Source: Pseudomonas fluorescens (GTDB lineage: Bacteria; Pseudomonadota; Gammaproteobacteria; Pseudomonadales; Pseudomonadaceae). Taken from it: a DNA stretch of 60,079 nucleotides. Of the stretch, positions 17,233 to 24,488 are shown piece after piece. The notes under the pieces are model-generated. The model searched no databases. It saw only the letters and a program-made list of their open reading frames with translations, and was not told the origin of the DNA. Both the position numbers and the translations under genes were made by a program. Where the stretch lies: the NCBI RefSeq assembly GCF_902497855.1, contig NZ_CABVHU010000029.1, forward strand, positions 1 through 60,079, read 5' to 3'. Numbering within the stretch: the first letter of the stretch is position 1; every line of letters starts with the position of its first letter.

Positions 17233-17712
17233 ATGCTCTACGAACACGTCGACACCGCCGTCATCGATGGCGAATCCCTGCCCTGGATTCCGTTTACCCC
17301 TTATGCGGATAACGTCCTGCTGAAGTACTTCAAGCTCGATCCGATCCGTGGCGAATGGATCGTCATGATGAAGGCGCCGATCGACATGCAACTGCCCAAG
17401 CATCACCACACGGGTACGGTGATGGTCTACACCTTTGAAGGCCAGTGGAAGTACAAGGAGCATGACTGGGTCGCCGGCCCGGGCAGCATCGTGTACGAGA
17501 CGGCCGGATCGACTCACACCCCGGAAGTCGTCAGTACCGGCAGTGGCGACGGCTATGTGCTCACGCTGGTTCAGGTCAATGGCGATCTCGCGTTTCTCGA
17601 TGAGAACGACAACATCGTCGCGCTGGAAAACTGGAAGTCCGGGCTCAAGCGTTATCTCGACTATTGCGAGCAGCATGACATCGCGCCAAAAGACCTCACG
17701 GCATTCAACTGA
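17233..17712 (+). CDS. Cupin protein, 2,4'-dihydroxyacetophenone dioxygenase family
   Basis: This 159-residue single-domain cupin has metal-ligand motif 1 with KHHHTGTVMVYTFEG (His57-59) and the second cupin motif around AGSTHTPEVV. It resembles 2,4'-dihydroxyacetophenone dioxygenase-type proteins (ring-side-chain C-C cleaving, Fe-dependent) and related ChrR-like cupins. The ATG at 17233 has GGAGAT 4 bp upstream, deciding against the ATG at 17221. It lies 109 bp after the TauD gene. The pairing of two non-haem iron dioxygenases suggests consecutive oxidative steps on an aryl or alkyl ketone, but this is inference. Confidence 0.75.
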   Translation: MLYEHVDTAVIDGESLPWIPFTPYADNVLLKYFKLDPIRGEWIVMMKAPIDMQLPKHHHTGTVMVYTFEGQWKYKEHDWVAGPGSIVYETAGSTHTPEVVSTGSGDGYVLTLVQVNGDLAFLDENDNIVALENWKSGLKRYLDYCEQHDIAPKDLTAFN

Positions 17713-17730
17713 TCCGAGTTCCAGGAGAAC

Positions 17731-17812
17731 TCCCGGCATCCCTCGATTCAAGGGGGAGCCGGGACAGTAACCTGATCGCAAAAACCCAGGGGAGGAAAAC
17801 AGGCTGTCCCGG
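17731..17812. repeat. Overlapping inverted repeats between cupin and acyl-CoA synthetase genes
   Basis: TCCCGGC (17731-17737) pairs with GCCGGGA (17758-17764), with an inner TCCC/GGGG stem. The right arm overlaps CCGGGACAG (17759-17767), which is an inverted repeat of CTGTCCCGG (17804-17812). The two pairings exclude each other. This could be an attenuator, an mRNA-processing hairpin, or a diverged operator since the arm contains TGTCCC. Confidence 0.45.
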
Positions 17813-17896
17813 TTCGCGGTCTTGACGTGGAATCTGACAGAGGGCCCTGGCCGCCTGTCCGCTCCCCGATCACAGACTTATGAACGGAGCGATACC

Positions 17897-19546
17897 ATGC
17901 ATGGCTTGATGATGCACAAGCAGTTGTTGATTTCCTCACTCATAGAGCATGCCGACCGCCACCATGGCGATACGCAGATCGTGTCCCGCAGGGTGGAGGG
18001 CGATATCCATCGCTACACCTTCCGTGACTGCCACCGTCGCGCGCGCCAGGTGGCCAGCGCGCTGACCAGCCTGGGTGTGCAGCCCGCCGACCGGATCGGC
18101 ACGCTGGCCTGGAATGGCTATCGTCATCTGGAGTTGTACTACGGCGTTTCCGGCATGGGTGCCATTGTGCATACCATCAACCCCCGTCTGCACGAAGACC
18201 AGGTCGCCTACATCGCCAATCACGCCGAAGACCAGTACATTTTTTTCGACCTGACCTTCCTGCCGCTGATCAAACTCATCGCTGGCCGCTGCAATACGGT
18301 CAAGGCGTTTATCGCCATGACCGATCACTCCCACATGCCGAAAGACGCCGGCATCGACAACCTGCTGTGTTATGAAGATCTGCTGCAACAGGGATCTGCC
18401 GACTACGTCTGGCCGATGCTCGACGAGGATGCCGCCAGTACGCTGTGCTACACCTCCGGCACGACGGGCAACCCGAAAGGCGTCCTGTACAGTCATCGTT
18501 CATCGCTACTGCACACCTATGCCGCCGCGCTGCCGGATGCCCTGAACTGTTCGGCCCGCGACGTGATCCTGCCGGTGGTGCCTATGTTCCATGTCAACGC
18601 CTGGGGGCTTCCGTACATCGCGAGCATGGTCGGGGCCAAGCTGGTACTTCCCGGGCCTGCGCTGGACGGCAAATCGCTGTTCGAGTTGCTCGAAGCGGAG
18701 CAGGTTACGCTTTCCGCCGGCGTACCGACGGTCTGGCAAGGGCTTCTTGGGCATCTGGAGCAAACAGGCCAGCATTTCTCCAGCATGAAACGCACCATCA
18801 TCGGGGGCGCAGCCTGCCCCACGGCAATGCTGCACAGGTTTCAGGAGATCTACGGCGTAGCGGTGTTGCACGTCTGGGGGATGACTGAGTTGAGCCCGAT
18901 CGGAACCATTGGCACCCTGAAGGCCAGGCACTTTGATATGTCCCCGGCAGCGCGTAGTGCCGTGCAATCCAAACAAGGCCGGGCAGTGTTTGGCGTCGAC
19001 ATGAAGATCATCGGTGCCGATGGCCTGGAACGGCCTTGGGATGGCGCGACGTCGGGTGACCTGATGGTGCGTGGCCCTTGGGTGGTGCGCGATTACTTCA
19101 GAAGCGAAGGCGACTGTTCGCCGCTGCTCGAGCACGCAGGTCAGGCATGGTTCCCGACCGGCGATGTGGCGACCATCGATGTCGATGGCTTCATGCAGAT
19201 TACCGACCGCAGCAAGGATGTGATCAAGTCGGGCGGAGAGTGGATCGGTTCCATCGACCTGGAAAACATTGCGATGACCCATCCGTCAGTCTCCCAGGCT
19301 GCATGCATCGCCGCGAAACACGCGAAGTGGGATGAACGCCCCTTGCTGGTCGTCGTCAGGAAAGCGCAGGCAGCACTGACGCGCGAAGAACTGCTGGCCT
19401 TTTATGAAGGCAAGATTGCCAAGTGGTGGACGCCGGATGATGTGATCTTCGTCGACACGATTCCACTGGGCGCTACGGGCAAGGTCCTGAAGAACCGTCT
19501 GCGCGAGCAGTTCGGCGATCATCTGCTGGTCAAGGCTGTCGGCTGA
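17897..19546 (+). CDS. Acyl-CoA synthetase (AMP-forming, medium-chain/AlkK-like)
   Basis: This 549-residue adenylate-forming ligase has the phosphate-binding loop CYTSGTTGNPKGVLYSH, the WGMTELSP motif, the hinge TGDVATIDVDGFMQITDR and the C-terminal lysine motif GATGKVLKNRLRE. It would activate a carboxylic acid, probably a medium-chain or aryl-alkyl acid, as its CoA thioester. The ATG at 17897 is preceded by CGGAG and fits the family N-terminus (LLISSLIEHADRHHGD). It is the third gene of the TauD-cupin set, 184 bp after the cupin, and would take the acid left after oxidative cleavage into beta-oxidation. Exact chain length cannot be read. Confidence 0.85.
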   Translation: MHGLMMHKQLLISSLIEHADRHHGDTQIVSRRVEGDIHRYTFRDCHRRARQVASALTSLGVQPADRIGTLAWNGYRHLELYYGVSGMGAIVHTINPRLHEDQVAYIANHAEDQYIFFDLTFLPLIKLIAGRCNTVKAFIAMTDHSHMPKDAGIDNLLCYEDLLQQGSADYVWPMLDEDAASTLCYTSGTTGNPKGVLYSHRSSLLHTYAAALPDALNCSARDVILPVVPMFHVNAWGLPYIASMVGAKLVLPGPALDGKSLFELLEAEQVTLSAGVPTVWQGLLGHLEQTGQHFSSMKRTIIGGAACPTAMLHRFQEIYGVAVLHVWGMTELSPIGTIGTLKARHFDMSPAARSAVQSKQGRAVFGVDMKIIGADGLERPWDGATSGDLMVRGPWVVRDYFRSEGDCSPLLEHAGQAWFPTGDVATIDVDGFMQITDRSKDVIKSGGEWIGSIDLENIAMTHPSVSQAACIAAKHAKWDERPLLVVVRKAQAALTREELLAFYEGKIAKWWTPDDVIFVDTIPLGATGKVLKNRLREQFGDHLLVKAVG

Positions 19547-19578
19547 GCGTAGCAGGGAAACAATCCAGCCCTGTCCAT

Positions 19579-19637
19579 GTGCAATGGCAGGGCTGACGTT
19601 GCGGCAGATGCCGGTTTCGTTCGCCCTGCCATTGCAC
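19579..19637. terminator. Long inverted repeat between convergent genes
   Basis: GTGCAATGGCAGGGC (19579-19593) and GCCCTGCCATTGCAC (19623-19637) are perfectly complementary over 15 bp. A competing stem CAGCCCTG (19566-19573) / CAGGGCTG (19588-19595) overlaps the left arm. It sits between the convergent synthetase and hydrolase genes, so a bidirectional terminator is the simplest reading, although no T-run follows. Confidence 0.55.
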
Positions 19638-19645
19638 CGACGATC

Positions 19646-20728
19646 TCAAGGGGCTAAGCGTGCCTCTTGCTCAGACGCCCTGTCGCTGGACACCAGCTGC
19701 TCGAGAAATTCCAGCAGCAATTCGTTGACCTGAGCGGGGCTTTCTTCTGCGGCGCTATGGCCCACACCGGGTAGCAGCACCTTTTTGCGCAGTGCGGGTA
19801 GATAGGTGTCCATCCGGTCGTAGAGACCACGGATTTCGACCGGCTCCAGGGAAGGGTCGGCAGCACCACCGATGAACAGGCTCGGCTGGCTGACCTTCGC
19901 GCCGTCGAGAAACGCGGTGATTTGCCAATTGCGGTCGCGACAGCGGTAGTAGTTGAGCGCACCGGTAAACCCCGTGCGCGTGTACTCGGCAACGTAGTAG
20001 TCGAGCGACCGCGGGCTCAACCAGGACGGAAACGCCCCTTTCGGCTCGGTGAAGGCATTGAGAATCGGCTCACCGGCCTCGACGAACAGACGCCAGCGTT
20101 CGGCACCGACGGCGCTGCCGGAAATCGAGTAGAAGACGCTGCTCAAGGTCTTGCGCGGATCATTGGCCAACTCGCGATCCGGCTTGTCGAGCTGCTGGAA
20201 ATACAGGTGGTGGTAGACCCTTCCTTGCGCCATGGCCTGCAAACCCACGGTGGGTTTGACCTTGCCCCGCGGCGGTACAGGTGTGTTGAGCATCACCAGG
20301 CCACGGAACAGATCCGGTCGCAACATGGCCGCCGCCTGGGCCACCCAGGCGCCCAAGTCATGCCCAATAATGACCGCGGACGTTTCGCCCAAGGCCGCCA
20401 TCAAACCCACCATGTCGCCGACGGCCTGGCTCATGTCGTAGGCTTCGATGGAGTCGGGTCGGTCCGATTGCCCGAACCCCCTTTGATCGGGTACGACCAC
20501 TCGATAGCCGGCCTCGGCCAGTGCCACGATCTGGCGCCGCCACATGTACCAAAGGTAGGGGAAACCGTGCAGCAGGATGACGAGCGGGCCCTGTCCCTCG
20601 TCGATGTAATGCATGCGGATGCCGTTGAGTTCGGCAAAGCAGTGGTTGAATGCATCAGGATCGTCGGCATCCACCTGCGCCATTGCAGCGAGCGGCTGAC
20701 CGATACGCATTGACGTGCGCGTATCCAT
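19646..20728 (-). CDS. Alpha/beta hydrolase, soluble epoxide-hydrolase-like
   Basis: This 360-residue hydrolase has the oxyanion motif HGFP (residues 54-57), the nucleophile elbow GHDLGAW with Asp124, a cap domain containing SLDYYVAEYTRTGFTGALNYYR that supplies the ring-opening tyrosines, and a C-terminal GVGHSAAEE histidine. An aspartate nucleophile with two cap tyrosines marks epoxide hydrolases more than esterases; haloalkane dehalogenases lack the tyrosines. GAGGTAG lies just upstream of the start at 20728. Operator O3 at 20799-20825, oriented toward this gene, links it to the TauD cluster. It may open an epoxide or hydrolyse an ester formed in the same pathway. Confidence 0.8.
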   Translation of the reverse strand: MDTRTSMRIGQPLAAMAQVDADDPDAFNHCFAELNGIRMHYIDEGQGPLVILLHGFPYLWYMWRRQIVALAEAGYRVVVPDQRGFGQSDRPDSIEAYDMSQAVGDMVGLMAALGETSAVIIGHDLGAWVAQAAAMLRPDLFRGLVMLNTPVPPRGKVKPTVGLQAMAQGRVYHHLYFQQLDKPDRELANDPRKTLSSVFYSISGSAVGAERWRLFVEAGEPILNAFTEPKGAFPSWLSPRSLDYYVAEYTRTGFTGALNYYRCRDRNWQITAFLDGAKVSQPSLFIGGAADPSLEPVEIRGLYDRMDTYLPALRKKVLLPGVGHSAAEESPAQVNELLLEFLEQLVSSDRASEQEARLAP

Positions 20729-20798
20729 TTTCTACCTCCATCTTATCAATTGTGGGCCTGAAGGTAGCGCTGAGAGGGTGCCCCGCACTGAGCTTCAC

Positions 20799-20825
20799 AG
20801 GACACAATCTTGTGAAATTGGGACA
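20799..20825 (-). promoter_or_regulatory. AraC-type operator O3
   Basis: On the minus strand TGTCCCAATTTCACAAGATTG is followed at 21-bp spacing by TGTCCTGTG. It lies 71 bp upstream of the hydrolase start and points toward it. The sequence is nearly identical to O4 at 22245-22271. Confidence 0.65.
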
Positions 20826-20879
20826 GGGCTAACGCCTGTAGAGGGGCGTCTGCCGCCGCCGGCTTTGGCCGCCTGGCAA

Positions 20880-20906
20880 TGTCCCAATATGCGAAGAAAT
20901 TATCCC
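20880..20906 (+). promoter_or_regulatory. AraC-type operator O2
   Basis: TGTCCCAATATGC (from 20880) and TATCCC (from 20901) are direct half-sites 21 bp apart, oriented toward the AraC gene at 21088. Homology with O1 extends some 40 bp further, including TCATAGC/CCATAGC. Confidence 0.65.
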
Positions 20907-21087
20907 ACCATGCTCATAGCGCCGCGCTTGTGCTCCCTAAAATGGGACCGAGCATCCTGCTCTGCGATACGCCAGACCAGGGTTGAAGATCACTCGCGCC
21001 AGCAGTGCTTCCACGAGCGCCGTCTTCTCGCTCACTACATCTTCGATGAAAAAGAAACGCCGCCATCGGCCGAGGGAGATCCTACGC

Positions 21088-22131
21088 ATGCCCAAGCTTG
21101 TTCGCGCCGCCGTCTTGACCAAATACCTGGAAGTCACCCAGGACCTGGGATTCAACCCGCGGGACGTGCTGGCAGTTGCCGGCCTGAACAAGGCTCAACT
21201 GCAAAGCCCGGACTATCGCATTCCGATTGATGCGGCCGTGCGCCTGCTGGAAGATTCGGCCGCCGCCAGCGGTTGCCAGGCCTTCGGCCTGCGCATGGTC
21301 GAGTCACGCCAGCTTTCGGACTTCGGTGTGGTCAGCCTGCTGCTCAGCCAGCAGCGCACCCTGCGCGACGCCTTGCAGGTGATGGAGCGCTACCGTCATC
21401 TGATGAACGATTCCCTGGGAATCTTCGTTGAAGAGGCCGGCCGGGTGGTGATCATTCGTGCCGAGATGGTCACCGAATCCTTGCTGCCCAATCGCCAGGC
21501 CACGGAGCTGGTCATTGGCGTGCTGTTCCGCTTGTGCTCGACACTGCTCGGCTCGAAGTGGCGCCCCTACGGCGTCAACTTCATGCACCAGGCGCCAGAC
21601 AGCCTGCACCTGCATCGGCGCCTGTTCCGCTGCAATCTGGAATTCGGCAGCGAGTTCAACGGCATTGTTTGCTCCGACGCCAGTTTCGATATGATCAATC
21701 CCAATGCCGACCCGGCCATGGCCCGTCATGCCCAGAACTACATCGATTCGTTGCAGCGCGATGACAGCACCTCGATGCTGTACGAGGTGCGCAAGGCCAT
21801 CTACCTGTTGTTGCCCATGGGGCGCGCCACCATCGAGCAGATCGCCCTGTCACAGGGCATGAACGTGCGCACCTTTCAACGCCGCCTGCAGGACGACGGC
21901 TGCGTCTTCAACGACCTGATCAACGACGTGCGCCGCGACCTGGCGCTGCGTTATCTGGAGAACCCGAACAACACGATGAGCCGCATCGCCGACATGTTCG
22001 GCTTCGCCATGGCCAGTTCCTTTACCCGCTGGTTCGTCAACCAGTTCGGCATGCCACCGGCGGCGTGGCGTAGCGCGCAGAAACAGTCCGGTCTCTGCGC
22101 AGAGAGTGCCGCAGTTACTGAATCCTTCTGA
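21088..22131 (+). CDS. AraC family regulator (arabinose_bd-type N-terminal domain), copy 1
   Basis: This 347-residue regulator has an N-terminal PF12625-like sensing domain (about 15-210, with FGLRMVESRQLSDFGVVSLL) and a C-terminal pair of helix-turn-helices (about 235-330: IEQIALSQGMNVRTFQRRL and MSRIADMFGFAMASSFTRWF). The family includes OruR/GbdR-type and aromatic or lipid-responsive activators that bind direct repeats two turns apart. The ATG at 21088 is preceded by GAGGGAGAT; a 35-codon extension is possible. Operators O2 and O3 lie directly upstream, suggesting both autoregulation and control of the divergent hydrolase. It shares architecture with the next gene, probably an old duplication. 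Confidence 0.85.
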   Translation: MPKLVRAAVLTKYLEVTQDLGFNPRDVLAVAGLNKAQLQSPDYRIPIDAAVRLLEDSAAASGCQAFGLRMVESRQLSDFGVVSLLLSQQRTLRDALQVMERYRHLMNDSLGIFVEEAGRVVIIRAEMVTESLLPNRQATELVIGVLFRLCSTLLGSKWRPYGVNFMHQAPDSLHLHRRLFRCNLEFGSEFNGIVCSDASFDMINPNADPAMARHAQNYIDSLQRDDSTSMLYEVRKAIYLLLPMGRATIEQIALSQGMNVRTFQRRLQDDGCVFNDLINDVRRDLALRYLENPNNTMSRIADMFGFAMASSFTRWFVNQFGMPPAAWRSAQKQSGLCAESAAVTESF

Positions 22132-22244
22132 GTACTCATTGACCCTCCGCCTTGCACCGCCGGAGCGCTGACGGGGTCCGGCACGCTCTGACCCTGAAGG
22201 CGGGCAATATCTTCCGTGCCGCCGCAACCTGCACTAAGCTCCGC

Positions 22245-22271
22245 AGGACACAATCTTGCGAAATTGGGACA
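22245..22271 (-). promoter_or_regulatory. AraC-type operator O4
   Basis: On the minus strand TGTCCCAATTTCGCAAGATTG is followed at 21-bp spacing by TGTCCTGCG. It ends 11 bp before the start of AraC copy 2 and points away from it, so binding could repress that gene by covering its ribosome binding region or promoter. Confidence 0.6.
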
Positions 22272-22282
22272 CGAGGGAAATC

Positions 22283-23344
22283 ATGTATACCCTGACGCGA
22301 AGTGCCAGCCTCACCGACTATGAACAGGTTGCCCGTTCAGCGGGGCTCGATCCTTTTCGTATGCTGCGGATGGCCAAGCTGCCGGCCGGCGCCCTCGACG
22401 ATCCGAATATCATGATCAGTAGCGATTCGGTCGGGTGGCTGCTGGAAGAGTCAGCCCGATTGTCCGGCCAGGAGGCTTTTGGCCTGCTGCTCGCCGAAAA
22501 GCGACACCTTTCCAACTTTGGCATGCTGGCACTGCTTATCCGCGAAGAGCCAACCCTGCGCGCCGCCTTGCAATCCTGCTTTCGCTATACGCGACTGCAC
22601 AACGCCGGTGTGCAATTGTGGCTTGAGGATGCAGGCGATCTGACCCTGCTGCATGTGGGTGTGAACATGCAGGGCCATCATGGCGTCTGGCGCCAGGCGA
22701 TTGAACAGGCAACCGGCATTATCCTGCGCACCTTGTGCATACTGAGCGGCGATACCTTCCGGCCGGTAAGGGTCAGTTTTACGTACGAGCCCCCCTCCAA
22801 CCTTGAAGTACACCACCGCGTGTTGGGAACCGCGATCGAGTTTTCTCAGGAGTTCAATGCCATCCTGTGCCGCGGGCGCGACCTGGATATGGCCATACCT
22901 GAGGCGGACCCGGCGCTGCATCGCGAAGTGAAGCGATCCCTGGACATGCAATTGGCTAACCTGCCCGACGAGCCGGCGCAGCAGGTACGCCAGATCGTCA
23001 AGATGCTGCTGCCAAGCGGACTGTGTTCCGTCGATGCGGTTGCCCAGCATCTTGGCATGCATCGACGCACCCTCAACCGACACCTGGCCACTGAGGGTGA
23101 GAGTGTCACCACGATCATCAACGCTGTACGGGCTGAACTCGCCGAAGAGTATCTGGCCAACAGCAAACGCCGACTATATGAGGTGGCCGAACTGCTCGGC
23201 TTTTCCTCGGCCGGCGATTTTTCACGCTGGTTCCGCAGCCAGTTTGGCAAGACACCTTCGAATTGGGTCGCGTCCTATCAAGAGAGCAAGGCGCCCCCCG
23301 AGCCCCGCCGCAATATGGGAAACCTGAAAGGAGGAACACCATGA
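22283..23344 (+). CDS. AraC family regulator (arabinose_bd-type N-terminal domain), copy 2
   Basis: This 353-residue protein has the same two-part layout as its neighbour: sensing domain with SGQEAFGLLLAEKRHLSNFG (about 65-85) and a C-terminal double helix-turn-helix (VDAVAQHLGMHRRTLNRHL; LYEVAELLGFSSAGDFSRWF). The ATG at 22283 is preceded by GAGGGA. Its last four bases ATGA overlap the start of the DinB gene, so those two are translationally coupled. Two related AraC proteins with shared operators suggest cross-regulation or distinct ligands for one regulon. Confidence 0.85.
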   Translation: MYTLTRSASLTDYEQVARSAGLDPFRMLRMAKLPAGALDDPNIMISSDSVGWLLEESARLSGQEAFGLLLAEKRHLSNFGMLALLIREEPTLRAALQSCFRYTRLHNAGVQLWLEDAGDLTLLHVGVNMQGHHGVWRQAIEQATGIILRTLCILSGDTFRPVRVSFTYEPPSNLEVHHRVLGTAIEFSQEFNAILCRGRDLDMAIPEADPALHREVKRSLDMQLANLPDEPAQQVRQIVKMLLPSGLCSVDAVAQHLGMHRRTLNRHLATEGESVTTIINAVRAELAEEYLANSKRRLYEVAELLGFSSAGDFSRWFRSQFGKTPSNWVASYQESKAPPEPRRNMGNLKGGTP

Positions 23345-23883
23345 GCCGCACCCGCCATACCTGCCTGATGGCGACCTACAACGAGTGGATGAACGCAAAG
23401 ATTTATCAGGCGGCCAACAGCCTGTCTGACGAAGAACTCGCAGCGGACAGGAAAGCATTCTTTGGTTCCATTCTCGGGACGCTGAATCACTTGGTGGCCG
23501 GGGATACTGTCTGGCTCAAGCGATTCGCCACGCACCCGGCGAACTACCTGGCACTGGAGCCGATTCGGCAGCTGCCTGCCCCCAGGAACCTCAACGAGTT
23601 ACTGTTCTCGAGTATCCGCGAGCTGTCGGCACATCGAGTGTGGCTCGATCAGGTCATTGTCGAGTGGTCTCGCTCCATTACCGAGTCGGACCTGGATCAC
23701 ATTCTCAAGTACTCAAGCATGAAGGGAGTGCCCGCTGACAAGAACTTTTATGGCTTGGTCATGCACTTCTTCAACCATCAGACCCATCACCGCGGACAAG
23801 TAACGACCTTGCTTTCACAAGCGGGTGTCGACACAGGTGATACGGATCTGGTCATCCTCATTCCATCCGAACCCTGCACATAG
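23341..23883 (+). CDS. DinB family protein (four-helix bundle, putative metal-dependent)
   Basis: This 180-residue protein shows the DinB/YfiT bundle with conserved histidines in LGTLNHLVAGD (about 50) and HFFNHQTHHRGQVTTLL (about 145-155), the usual metal triad. Members often act as thiol-dependent transferases or isomerases and are not the DNA polymerase DinB. Its ATG overlaps the AraC copy 2 stop and has AAAGGAGGAA upstream. Coupling to the regulator suggests a detoxifying or maturation step in the TauD-cluster pathway; this is inference. Confidence 0.8.
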   Translation: MSRTRHTCLMATYNEWMNAKIYQAANSLSDEELAADRKAFFGSILGTLNHLVAGDTVWLKRFATHPANYLALEPIRQLPAPRNLNELLFSSIRELSAHRVWLDQVIVEWSRSITESDLDHILKYSSMKGVPADKNFYGLVMHFFNHQTHHRGQVTTLLSQAGVDTGDTDLVILIPSEPCT

Positions 23884-23924
23884 TAGAGAATCCCGGCGCC
23901 GCAGCGGGTTTTGTCACATCACGT

Positions 23925-23959
23925 CGGCTCGGCTCGGCTCGGCTCGGCTCGGCTCGGCT
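23925..23959. repeat. CGGCT microsatellite, seven units
   Basis: Seven perfect tandem copies of the pentamer CGGCT run from 23925 to 23959, starting 42 bp after the DinB stop. The unit length is not a multiple of three and the tract is in a non-coding region. Copy-number variation could change spacing in the gap before the next gene. Confidence 0.9.
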
Positions 23960-24068
23960 AAACAGCGTAGCCAACCATGATGGTTGTCAAACCCGAGTGA
24001 CGGCAAACGGCCAGAATAGTCATTCGGGTGTGCGTGGAGAAACCGACAAGGAAATACGAGGATCAAAA

Positions 24069-24266
24069 ATGGAGTTCATCTTCGACATCGTAATCAACCT
24101 GTTGGCTCATCGCATTGGCGTTTACGTGCTGGGTTTGCTTAGTGGCGGCCGTTTCAAGGGAGAAAGCGGTTTTGCCTGGGGCTGGGCAGTCGCCGTCGGC
24201 GTCTTGGTACTGCTCGCTCCTTTCGCGGCTTCCATAGCCTGGCTCGTCCATACCAGTGGCCGTTGA
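24069..24266 (+). CDS. Small inner-membrane protein of unknown function
   Basis: The 65-residue frame starts MEFIFDIVINLLAHRIGVYVLGLL and has two hydrophobic helices separated by GGRFKGESG; the second is WAVAVGVLVLLAPFAASIAWL. The ATG at 24069 is poorly preceded (GAGGATC), and an upstream GTG at 23997 would add 24 hydrophilic residues. I do not recognise a family. It lies between the microsatellite and repeat R3b and faces convergent to the GGDEF gene. Confidence 0.5.
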   Translation: MEFIFDIVINLLAHRIGVYVLGLLSGGRFKGESGFAWGWAVAVGVLVLLAPFAASIAWLVHTSGR

Positions 24267-24285
24267 GGTGATGTCCGCTATGGGT

Positions 24286-24392
24286 CGACAGTTGACACCG
24301 ACAAACCACGGGGCGAAAGCATCTGAAATGCGCTATTCGGCGTCGAGCAAAGTCTCATGCTGCTATGCCAAAGCATTCCCCACGCCCGCCGA
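24286..24392. repeat. Repeat R3, copy b
   Basis: This copy begins GGGTCGACAGTTGACACCGA, close to 31945-31970, and continues through GTCGAGCAAAGTCTCATGC to CCACGCCCGCCGA. There it joins the DUF6124 fragment at a shared GCCGA. Confidence 0.75.
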
Positions 24393-24482
24393 CATCAAAG
24401 CCAACCCGCGCACACCCAGCACCCTGCTCACCGTCGACCCCCACGCCACGACCGAAACCCTCGCGGTTTATCTGGTCGAGAC
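24389..24482 (+). pseudogene. DUF6124 internal fragment
   Basis: The sequence encodes ADIKANPRTPSTLLTVD and DPHATTETLAVYLVET in the frame of the intact gene (matching 4700-4795). Both ends are missing. The right border is 6 bp from the stop codon of the GGDEF-EAL gene, so the neighbouring block was joined here very tightly. Confidence 0.85.
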
Positions 24483-24488
24483 TTCCCT

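Noticed and set aside
23925..23959. CRISPR-like array
   Set aside because: The repeats are contiguous pentamers with no spacers. No other regularly spaced repeats were found in the window.
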